Positions 5,773 through 11,201 of a stretch of 11,201 nucleotides of DNA are shown here, one piece after another. Below the pieces are notes generated by a model. It was given only the letters and a program-made list of their open reading frames with translations. It was not told where the DNA came from and did no database searches. The DNA lies in NCBI GenBank assembly GCA_009885445.1, contig VFKQ01000267.1, forward strand, positions 1 through 11,201. The letters run 5' to 3'. This stretch comes from Anaerolineaceae bacterium (lineage in GTDB: Bacteria > Chloroflexota > Anaerolineae > Anaerolineales > Villigracilaceae). Each line of letters begins with the position of its first letter. Position 1 is the stretch's first letter. The translations under genes were made by a program, and so were the position numbers.

Positions 5773-6858
5773 TCAGTTCTTCCGCTTTCCGTATTTCCCT
5801 TCATCCACGCGGCCAAAGATCATGCGGCCTGCCGCGGTTTGCAGGACTTTGGAGATGGTCACTTCGACATATTCGCCGATGACGTCTTTGCCGTTTTCGA
5901 CGACGACCATGGTGCCATCGTCGAGGTAGCCCACGCCCTGTCCGTACTCCTTGCCCTCTTGAATGACGTTGAGGCGCATCACTTCGCCGGGGAGCACAAC
6001 GGATTTGACTGCGTTGGTCAGCTCGTTGATGTTGAGGATGGTCACACCCTGCAGTTCGGCCACGCGGTTAAGGTTGTAGTCGTTGGTCAGCACGGGACAT
6101 TTCATCTGTTTGGCCAGCACGATAAGTTTCTCGTCCACTTCGCGCACGCCTTCCACGTTGATGTCGCTGATGCGCACGAGCACATTGGGAAGTTTTTGCA
6201 GTTCGGCTACCGTCTCCATGCCGCGCCGTCCGCGCGCGCGGCGCAGTCCATCGGCAGAGTCTGCCACGTATTGCAATTCGTTCAACACAAAGCGCGGGAT
6301 GAGCAATGTGCCGGGCAAAAATCCGGCGCGGGCCACATCGCGCACGCGGCCATCGATGATTACGCTGGTATCCAGTAAGATGTTGCGGTTGAGATTCGTC
6401 CACGAAGACGAAGCGCCGCTCTCGCCGGCACTGCGTCCGCTCATGGCGCTGATCAATCCCATGATGTCACCCTGGCGCATGACGAACAGCGAGACGCCGA
6501 AATAACTAAAGACCACCACGCCCACAAAAGGCAGGATGCTTCCAAACGGGGCAGGCAAAAGTGAGAGCGGAAAAGCCAGTAGGGCGGCGATGAGCAGGCC
6601 GACGATTAGTCCCACCAGCGCGGCAAAAAGTGTTTCGGCGGCCAGGCGCCCGAGCAACGAGCGAATGCCACGCGCCGGACGTGTGGTGATATAGGGCATC
6701 AGAATCAAGCCGACCAGCGAGCCCATCAGCCCAAAGATTGCCAGATATTTAAACCGCTCTTGCGGATCAAGACTGCGTGACACGTCACTCCCCCAGGCGC
6801 CACCTATAAATGCCATTACCAACATGCCAATAATGCGAAAATAAAATTCGATACTCAT
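5773..6858 (-). CDS. PIN-TRAM domain membrane protein, YacL-like putative RNase
   Basis: This 361-aa protein has four N-terminal membrane segments (about residues 5-20, 40-56, 75-97 and 110-128). A PIN nuclease domain follows, with the metal-binding acids D163 (LLDTSVIIDGR), E194 (VLNELQ), D242 (VDEKLI) and D260 (LTNDYN). A C-terminal TRAM domain covers about 290-350 (LPGEVMRL, GQGVGYLDDGTMVVVE). This is the architecture of YacL of Firmicutes and its relatives, predicted membrane-anchored RNA-binding nucleases whose targets are poorly known. I chose the ATG at 6856-6858 because GGGAG lies five bases upstream; a TTG four codons earlier would sit on top of that site. It has its own sigma70-type promoter and diverges from moaA. 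cysS follows on the same strand. Confidence 0.9.
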   Translation of the reverse strand: MSIEFYFRIIGMLVMAFIGGAWGSDVSRSLDPQERFKYLAIFGLMGSLVGLILMPYITTRPARGIRSLLGRLAAETLFAALVGLIVGLLIAALLAFPLSLLPAPFGSILPFVGVVVFSYFGVSLFVMRQGDIMGLISAMSGRSAGESGASSSWTNLNRNILLDTSVIIDGRVRDVARAGFLPGTLLIPRFVLNELQYVADSADGLRRARGRRGMETVAELQKLPNVLVRISDINVEGVREVDEKLIVLAKQMKCPVLTNDYNLNRVAELQGVTILNINELTNAVKSVVLPGEVMRLNVIQEGKEYGQGVGYLDDGTMVVVENGKDVIGEYVEVTISKVLQTAAGRMIFGRVDEGKYGKRKN

Positions 6859-6863
6859 GATCA

Positions 6864-6868
6864 CTCCC
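6864..6868 (-). promoter_or_regulatory. Ribosome-binding site deciding the yacL-like start
   Basis: GGGAG on the minus strand lies five bases before the ATG at 6858 and rules out the upstream TTG as the likely start. Confidence 0.65.
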
Positions 6869-6897
6869 AAATAATAAAAAGAATAAATGCTGAGTGC

Positions 6898-6926
6898 ATG
6901 ATAGCACGCCTGCCCTGCCTAGTCAA
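6898..6926 (-). promoter_or_regulatory. Sigma70/SigA-type promoter of the yacL-like gene
   Basis: The minus strand reads TTGACT (complement of 6921-6926), exactly 17 bases, then TATCAT (complement of 6898-6903). Transcription would begin near 6891, giving a leader of about 32 nt. Confidence 0.75.
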
Positions 6927-6970
6927 ACCACGCGCCGATTTTTGCCTTCTGAAAAGCCTGCGCGCGTGGT
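6927..6970. promoter_or_regulatory. 9-bp inverted repeat in the divergent yacL/moaA gap
   Basis: ACCACGCGC (6927-6935) and GCGCGTGGT (6962-6970) are perfect complements around a 26-bp interior that itself holds TTTT and AAAA tracts able to pair. The left arm abuts the -35 of the yacL promoter and the right arm precedes the moaA leader. It could be a regulator-binding site or a leader hairpin. I cannot match it to the known molybdenum-cofactor riboswitch by eye. Confidence 0.5.
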
Positions 6971-6994
6971 AAATTTTAGTGAGAGAACAAACCC

Positions 6995-7069
6995 ATGGCC
7001 ATAGACCGTTTCGGACGTAACATGAAACCACACCGAGTAATAGACCTTGCAACTAATAGACACCCTTAA
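6995..7069 (+). CDS. Possible 24-codon leader ORF overlapping the moaA start
   Basis: An ATG at 6995 opens a 24-codon frame (MAIDRFGRNMKPH...) ending at TAA 7067-7069, 20 nt inside moaA and in another frame. A weak GAGAG lies about nine bases upstream. Its IDRFGRN resembles the usual N-terminus of MoaA proteins (IDxFGR), whereas the actual moaA has IDTLNRP there. It may be a relic of an older moaA start, a leader peptide that couples translation to the TTG start, or chance. Confidence 0.2.
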   Translation: MAIDRFGRNMKPHRVIDLATNRHP

Positions 7070-8051
7070 TCGCCCTTTACGCGACCTGCGAATTTCCGTC
7101 ACCGACCGCTGTAATTTCCGCTGTGTGTATTGCATGCCCAAGGAAATTTTCGGGCCGGATCATCAATTCCTGCGCCGCGATCAAATTTTGACTTTCGAAG
7201 AGATCGAACGTTTGGCACGTATTTTTGTCGCGCATGGCGTTCGTAAGATTCGGCTGACCGGCGGTGAGCCATTGGTGCGCCGCGACCTGCATCTTTTAAT
7301 CTCCATGCTGTCTGTTATTCCCGATCTTGATCTTACGCTGACAACCAACGGAGCCTTGCTCGCCAAACAAGCGCGCGCCCTCAAAGGCGCGGGATTAAAA
7401 CGAGTCACAGTCAGCCTCGACTCGCTTGATGACGAAATATTTAAAGCAATGAACGATGTGGATTTTGCCGTGGAGAATGTATTGGAGGGAATGGACGCGG
7501 CCGCCAGAGTTGGGCTGGGTCCGATCAAAGTAAATATGGTGGTCAAGCGCGGTTTAAATGAATCCAGTATTTTGCCGATGGCTCGTTTCTTTCGCGAAAA
7601 AGGCTACATCCTGCGCTTCATCGAATATATGGATGTGGGTCATTCCAATGGCTGGCGCATGGATGATGTCGTCCCTGCGGCGGAAATTATCAAAATGATC
7701 CATGCTGAGATGCCTTTGGAACCGCTTGACCAAAACTACAAAGGCGAGGTGGCCGAACGTTGGTGTTACAAAGATGGCAGCGGCGAGATCGGCGTAGTTG
7801 CATCCGTGACCCAGGCATTTTGCAGTACCTGCAACCGCGCCCGTATTTCTGCCGAAGGAAAGTTATACACATGTTTGTTCGCGATCAAAGGACACGACTT
7901 CCGCGATTTAATGCGCGGCGGCGCAACGGATGATGAAATCTCACAGGAGGTTGCGCAAGTATGGGGCAAACGTGGTGATCGTTATTCAGAACTTCGATCT
8001 GAAAATACGATCTCTTTGCCAAAAGTGGAAATGTCGTATATTGGGGGATGA
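7047..8051 (+). CDS. moaA: GTP 3',8-cyclase, molybdenum cofactor biosynthesis
   Basis: This 334-aa radical SAM enzyme makes the cyclic GTP product that MoaC converts to precursor Z, the first step of molybdopterin synthesis. The N-terminal 4Fe-4S motif CNFRCVYC (C22, C26, C29) and GGEP (72-75) are present. The second, GTP-binding cluster has C259, C262 and C276 in FCSTCNRARIS...YTC. The protein ends in the conserved GG (333-334). The start must be TTG at 7047 or nearby: an in-frame TAG at 7041-7043 closes the frame upstream and no ATG precedes the conserved LRISVTDRCN. Only a weak GAG lies nine bases upstream. No other molybdenum cofactor gene is in the window. It diverges from the yacL-like gene. 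Confidence 0.95.
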   Translation: MQLIDTLNRPLRDLRISVTDRCNFRCVYCMPKEIFGPDHQFLRRDQILTFEEIERLARIFVAHGVRKIRLTGGEPLVRRDLHLLISMLSVIPDLDLTLTTNGALLAKQARALKGAGLKRVTVSLDSLDDEIFKAMNDVDFAVENVLEGMDAAARVGLGPIKVNMVVKRGLNESSILPMARFFREKGYILRFIEYMDVGHSNGWRMDDVVPAAEIIKMIHAEMPLEPLDQNYKGEVAERWCYKDGSGEIGVVASVTQAFCSTCNRARISAEGKLYTCLFAIKGHDFRDLMRGGATDDEISQEVAQVWGKRGDRYSELRSENTISLPKVEMSYIGG

Positions 8052-8142
8052 TTTTGCATGTTATAAGTTACAAATTGCAAGTTGACAAGTTTAACTATTC
8101 CCATCTGTCAAGTATAAACCCTCGACCTTTAAACCTTACATC
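8052..8142. repeat. Gap after moaA with heptamer-like iteration
   Basis: Bases 8061-8096 read as TTATAAG, TTACAAA, TTGCAAG, TTGACAAG, TTTAACT: 7-nt units with one 8-nt slip. No terminator or convincing promoter is seen. The HAD gene that follows has no obvious ribosome-binding site. Confidence 0.45.
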
Positions 8143-8847
8143 ATGATTATTAAAGCCATCCTCTTCGACCTCGACGGCACGCTTCGTCATCACCTCCCCG
8201 ACAGCGTGGATGTTTTCACGAATTACGTCGTCACCCTCGGCGTCACCGTGGACTCTGCCGCGCGCTTGCGCGCCGCGCGTTGGGAACATTACTATTTCGC
8301 CAATTCGCCCGAACTTCAATCTGACAATAGAACCCACCCTGAGCAGAGCATGTTCTGGCTTAATTATTCGCGCCGCCGTTTGCTGGCTTTGGGTTGCACA
8401 CCCGAACAAGCAAAGAGTCTCGCGCCGCTCTCCTCGGCGCACATGCGAGACTCGTATCAGCCGCAGATTTGGGTGCCCGCAGAAGTGCCATCCGTGCTGA
8501 CCTTGCTTCGCGAAGCAGGGCTTATTTTGGGAATCGTTTCCAATCGCAACGAGACCTACGAGGAACAAATTCAGCAAATGGGCCTGCGCGAACATTTCCA
8601 TTTTTTGCTCGCCGCGGGCGAGGTCAATTCATTCAAACCCGACGCGGGCATCTTCCTCGCCGCGCTCGAACGCGCAGGCACAACCGCCGCCGAGACAATC
8701 TACGTGGGCGACAACTACTTCGCCGACGTGGTCGGCGCGCAAAATGCCGGTCTGCGCGCCGTGCTTTACGACCCGCGCGGACTCTTCCCCGAGGCCGAGT
8801 GCGCGGTCATCCGTTCGTTTGAGGAATTGCCTGCACTGACGAAGTAG
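8143..8847 (+). CDS. HAD-superfamily phosphatase/hydrolase
   Basis: This 234-aa cytoplasmic protein carries the four HAD motifs. Motif I is LFDLDGTL with nucleophile D9 and D11. Motif II is IVSN (S133). Motif III is K165 in SFKPD. Motif IV is VGDNYFADVVGA (D190, D195). An alpha-helical cap lies between motifs I and II (about 18-105), as in subfamily I phosphatases such as phosphoglycolate phosphatase-like proteins. The substrate cannot be predicted. The ATG is 91 bp after moaA with no clear ribosome-binding site. There is no sign that it works with moaA. Confidence 0.88.
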   Translation: MIIKAILFDLDGTLRHHLPDSVDVFTNYVVTLGVTVDSAARLRAARWEHYYFANSPELQSDNRTHPEQSMFWLNYSRRRLLALGCTPEQAKSLAPLSSAHMRDSYQPQIWVPAEVPSVLTLLREAGLILGIVSNRNETYEEQIQQMGLREHFHFLLAAGEVNSFKPDAGIFLAALERAGTTAAETIYVGDNYFADVVGAQNAGLRAVLYDPRGLFPEAECAVIRSFEELPALTK

Positions 8848-8881
8848 TATTTCGTAGAATCATTTTCCCTGCGCTCATCTA

Positions 8882-9044
8882 CGCCAATCTTCGCGAATAA
8901 AAAGATTAGACATCTTGCAAAAGTCTCATCGTGTTCGGCCAGCAGTTGTACTGCTGGCCGTGCGGCAGTTGCACTGCCGCACGAACTTGGGCTGGGGCAT
9001 ATTTATGCAAGACATCTATTAGCGCAAATTCGCGCAGATTGGCG
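8882..9044. repeat. Nested cruciform-like intergenic element
   Basis: The gap 8848-9090 holds long imperfect inverted arms, 8882-8919 and 9006-9044. CGCCAATCT at the outer end and CTTGCA at the inner end are exact, and CGCGAAT also matches. The outer arms show 9-nt iteration (CGCCAATCT, GCGCGAATT, TGCGCTAAT on the right arm read in reverse). Two perfect 11-bp hairpins sit inside. The whole could fold into a long stem with two side arms. It resembles REP- or MITE-type non-coding elements; no transposase is present. Confidence 0.7.
8933..8986. repeat. Two tandem 11-bp hairpins with 3-nt loops
   Basis: Hairpin 1 has arms 8936-8946 and 8950-8960 with loop TGT. Hairpin 2 has arms 8959-8969 and 8973-8983 with loop TGC. 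Both stems are perfect and share the core GCAGT-TGy-ACTGC. GTTCG (8933-8937) and CGAAC (8982-8986) could close the pair from outside. They might also end HAD transcription, but no T-tract follows. Confidence 0.8.
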
Positions 9045-9069
9045 GATTCGATTTGTTCTGCGCTACAAT
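9039..9069 (+). promoter_or_regulatory. Candidate promoter of the EamA transporter
   Basis: TTGGCG (9039-9044) and TACAAT (9064-9069) are spaced 19 bp, rather long. The -35 falls in the right arm of the cruciform-like element, so the element may supply part of the promoter. Confidence 0.3.
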
Positions 9070-9090
9070 GTTCTTGCTAAAAAAGGAATC

Positions 9091-9966
9091 ATGAAACTAA
9101 AACACTGGATCGTCTTCATCGCCCTCGGCCTGATCTGGAGCTCCTCCTTCTTGTGGATCAAAATTGGCGTGCAGGAAGTTTCGCCCATGGTGCTGGTCTC
9201 CTTCCGCATGTTGTTCGGTGCAATCACCGCCACGGCTTACGCTTTGTATCTAAAAACAAACTGGCCGCGCGACCGCCGCACGTGGATCATCTTCGCCATC
9301 CTCGGCCCGGCCAGCCTGGCCATTCCCATCTTCTTCATATCATGGGGTGAACAGACAATTGACTCCGCCGTGGCGGCCATCCTCAACGCCACCGTACCCC
9401 TCTTCACCATCGTCATTGCTCACTTCTGGCTCGGCGACGACAAAATGACAATCCAAAAAGTGGCCGGTCTGCTCATCGGTTTTGGCGGGGTCGTCATCCT
9501 GCTCAGCAAAGACTTGATTGCAGGTGTACATAATTCGGCTGTTGGGCAAGCCGCTGTCATCCTCGCCTCCGTCTTTTACGCGGCCAGCGCAGTGGGCGCG
9601 CGTAAATTCACCCAACATGTTGAAGCGCCCGCGCGCAGTGCCATGCCGCTGATCACCTCCACCATTTTGATGTGGGCCGTCACACCCACGATTGAAAGTC
9701 CCTTTCTCATTCCGCATTTGCCAATCACATGGGTGGCCGTGTTATGGCTGGGCATATTGGGCTCAGGCGTCGCCACCGTCATGCTCTATTATCTTATTCA
9801 CGAGATCGGCCCCACGCGCGCCACCATGGTCACTTATGTTTTTCCTCCGGGCGGCGTTTTACTCGGCGTGATCTTCCTCAACGAACAGCTCTCATGGCAA
9901 TTGCTGGCCGGCACTTTACTCATCGTCTCCAGTCTTGCCGTCACGAACTGGAAACCGAAACAGTGA
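9091..9966 (+). CDS. EamA/DMT-family transporter
   Basis: This 291-aa inner-membrane protein has about ten hydrophobic segments in two repeats, the drug/metabolite transporter (EamA) layout. The first helix holds LGLIWSSSFLWIKIGV (13-28), followed by the family-typical SPMVLVSFRMLFGA. The second half repeats the pattern (SVFYAASAVGARKF; LGILGSGVATVMLYYLIHEIGP) and ends in the usual VFPPGGVLLGVIFLNEQL. These proteins export or import amino acids, metabolites or drugs; the substrate is not predictable. The ATG has AAGGA just upstream, with short spacing. Its TGA (9964-9966) lies inside a heptamer ladder that continues to the era start. Confidence 0.9.
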   Translation: MKLKHWIVFIALGLIWSSSFLWIKIGVQEVSPMVLVSFRMLFGAITATAYALYLKTNWPRDRRTWIIFAILGPASLAIPIFFISWGEQTIDSAVAAILNATVPLFTIVIAHFWLGDDKMTIQKVAGLLIGFGGVVILLSKDLIAGVHNSAVGQAAVILASVFYAASAVGARKFTQHVEAPARSAMPLITSTILMWAVTPTIESPFLIPHLPITWVAVLWLGILGSGVATVMLYYLIHEIGPTRATMVTYVFPPGGVLLGVIFLNEQLSWQLLAGTLLIVSSLAVTNWKPKQ

Positions 9967-10045
9967 CCAGTGATCAGTAATCAACATTGAACACCAAACA
10001 CTGAACACTGAACACCGAACACAGAAAACTGGAAACTAAAAACTC
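9961..10045 (+). repeat. Heptamer ladder filling the gap from the EamA stop to the era ATG
   Basis: Twelve 7-nt units with one extra base: CAGTGAC, CAGTGAT, CAGTAAT, then C, then AACATTG, AACACCA, AACACTG, AACACTG, AACACCG, AACACAG, AAAACTG, GAAACTA, AAAACTC, ending exactly at the era ATG. The first units overlap the last codons of the transporter and match the 288-315 heptamers on the other strand. Confidence 0.85.
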
Positions 10046-10948
10046 ATGACAGACTTCCGCGCAGGTTTCACTGCCATCATTGGCCGACCCAACGTCGGCA
10101 AGTCCACCCTCGTCAACGCTTTGCTCGGGCAAAAGGTTGCCGCCGTCTCGCCCAAAGCGCAGACCACGCGCCGACGTCAACTCGGCATCCTCACCACCGA
10201 AACCTACCAACTTGTTTTTGTCGATACGCCCGGCATCCACGCACCGCGTCACAAGCTCGGCGAATATTTAAATCAAGAAGCCAACGACGCATTGGAGGGA
10301 ATGGACTCAGTGCTCTGGCTCGTAGACGTCACCACCGACCCGGGCATAGACGACGCAAACATCGCCGCCCTAATTCCGTCTCGGACCCCGCTCGTGCTGG
10401 GTTTAAACAAAGTGGACATGGTCCAAGCCCCGGCCCTCACCGCCCGCACTGACGCCTATCGCGCCCTCTTCTCGCGCGACGTCGAGTCCATCGCCCTCTC
10501 CGCCACCCGCGGCGACGGCCTGCCCGAATTGCTCAACCTGCTCGTCGCGCACCTGCCCGTCCGCGAAGCAGAGTTCGACCCCGACCAGGTCACCGACCTT
10601 TACGAAAAAGAAATCGCCGCAGACTTAATCCGCGAGGCCGCGCTAATTAATCTGCGCGAAGAAGTGCCGCACGGAGTCGCGGTGCGCATTGACGAGTTCA
10701 CCGAGCGCGAAAACGGCGTGGCCTACATCGGCGCGACTCTGTTCGTTGAGCGCGAATCTCAAAAAGGAATCGTCATCGGCGAGGGCGCGAAGATGCTCAA
10801 GACCATCGGCTCCGCCGCGCGCAAAGAAATCGAAGCCATGGGCGGGCACCCCGTCTTCTTGGAATTGCGCGTGAAAGTGTTGAAAGGCTGGCGCGATGAC
10901 GAGGAATGGTTGCGGCGGTTTGGGTATAAGATAAAGAAGAAACGATAA
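10046..10948 (+). CDS. era: GTPase Era, 16S rRNA/30S maturation factor
   Basis: This 300-aa protein is Era, a GTPase that binds the 3' end of 16S rRNA and helps 30S assembly. The GTPase motifs are G1 GRPNVGKS (13-20), the G2 region TTRRR (40-44), G3 DTPG (60-63), G4 NKVD (121-124) and G5 SAT (152-154). A C-terminal KH domain follows, with KGIVIGEGAKMLKTIG (240-255). The length is typical. The ATG abuts the heptamer ladder, and no ribosome-binding site is visible beyond a GGA at 12 bases. A hairpin terminator follows, and a YitT-family gene converges on it. No rnc or other usual era neighbours are present. Confidence 0.97.
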   Translation: MTDFRAGFTAIIGRPNVGKSTLVNALLGQKVAAVSPKAQTTRRRQLGILTTETYQLVFVDTPGIHAPRHKLGEYLNQEANDALEGMDSVLWLVDVTTDPGIDDANIAALIPSRTPLVLGLNKVDMVQAPALTARTDAYRALFSRDVESIALSATRGDGLPELLNLLVAHLPVREAEFDPDQVTDLYEKEIAADLIREAALINLREEVPHGVAVRIDEFTERENGVAYIGATLFVERESQKGIVIGEGAKMLKTIGSAARKEIEAMGGHPVFLELRVKVLKGWRDDEEWLRRFGYKIKKKR

Positions 10949-10951
10949 ACA

Positions 10952-11082
10952 ACGTAGACAGGTAAACACGGAAACAGGTAAACACGTAGGGCCGTAGCAA
11001 TGCTACGGCCCTACGTGTTTTTATTTATGCACAGGTATGCAAGTTGCCCAACCATGCAGATTACCTGTCTACCTGTTTACGT
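10952..11082. repeat. Octamer-ladder inverted repeat around the era terminator
   Basis: Bases 10955-10986 read GTAGACAG, GTAAACAC, GGAAACAG, GTAAACAC. The right-hand part (about 11063-11082) is the complement of the same motif, matching 10952-10970 at about 16 of 18 positions. Together they flank the perfect palindrome at 10980-11020. The same octamers occur at 5703-5768. Confidence 0.7.
10980..11024 (+). terminator. Perfect 20-bp hairpin terminator downstream of era
   Basis: Arms 10980-10999 and 11001-11020 are perfect complements around a single central base. The right arm runs into a T-rich stretch (GTGTTTTTATTT), the form of an intrinsic terminator for era. On the other strand only three Ts follow, so it should work less well for the converging YitT-family gene. 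Confidence 0.75.
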
Positions 11083-11090
11083 TTTTCACC

Positions 11091-11201
11091 TCACGTCTTC
11101 AACGGTCTGAATCCCTCGCCCAATGCCTCATGCGCGATACCGATGACCATGAACGCGCTCGGGTCCGCTTCGTGGACGATGCCCTTCAACTGCGCGATCT
11201 C
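11091..11201 (-). CDS. YitT-family membrane protein, C-terminal end (DUF2179)
   Basis: Only the last 36 codons are inside the window; the gene enters from the right edge and ends at TGA (complement of 11091-11093). The visible tail, EIAQLKGIVHEADPSAFMVI followed by GIAHEALGEGFRPLKT, fits the DUF2179 domain that closes YitT-type multi-membrane-span proteins, in which a DPxAF motif is followed by GxGF. The function of the family is not established. The gene converges on era. Confidence 0.7.
   Translation of the reverse strand, partial: EIAQLKGIVHEADPSAFMVIGIAHEALGEGFRPLKT

Noticed and set aside
5737..6378. Long open frame on the plus strand across the PIN-TRAM gene
   Set aside because: It is antisense to a gene with clear PIN and TRAM motifs and shows no recognisable domain; long antisense frames are common in GC-rich genes.
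6859..6870. TTG start at 6870 for the yacL-like gene
   Set aside because: The GGGAG ribosome-binding site lies between it and the ATG at 6858, which is the better start.
8082..8118. TTGACA with TATAAA as a promoter for the HAD gene
   Set aside because: The spacing is about 25 bp, too long for a sigma70-type promoter, and the TTGACA is part of the iterated tract.

Overview
The window is bacterial chromosome carrying mostly housekeeping genes, plus one small accessory island. The protein set (Era, CysS, MoaA, a YacL-type PIN-TRAM protein, GT87, EamA, a YitT tail), GC-rich genes and intergenic gaps filled with short iterated repeats suggest Chloroflexota, perhaps Anaerolineae. That placement is an impression from the sequences and was not tested by any search.

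Left block, all on the minus strand (read from 6858 down to 1): a PIN-TRAM membrane protein (yacL-like), cysS with its own hairpin terminator, a GT87-type membrane glycosyltransferase, a small cupin 9 bp behind it, a two-gene winged-helix + nucleotidyltransferase module, a relict cupin 3' end, a GcvT-fold aminomethyltransferase, and the start of a phytoene-dehydrogenase-like FAD oxidoreductase that runs off the left edge. The helix-nucleotidyltransferase pair resembles AbiE-like toxin-antitoxin modules. It has its own promoter and a twin palindromic operator, and it lies between an intact cupin and a second, diverged copy of the same cupin's last 40 codons. It therefore looks like an insertion into the 3' end of the cupin gene.

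Right block, mostly plus strand: moaA (TTG start), diverging from yacL; a HAD-family phosphatase; an EamA/DMT transporter; and era. The C-terminus of a YitT-family membrane protein converges on era from the right edge. Apart from the yacL/cysS pairing, also known from Firmicutes, these genes share no obvious pathway.

The most striking non-coding feature is that most intergenic gaps hold a ladder of short units, with one unit length (7, 8 or 9 nt) per gap. Several are arranged as inverted repeats, and several abut a stop or start codon. The 8848-9090 gap holds a nested, cruciform-like element with two 11-bp hairpins inside longer inverted arms.
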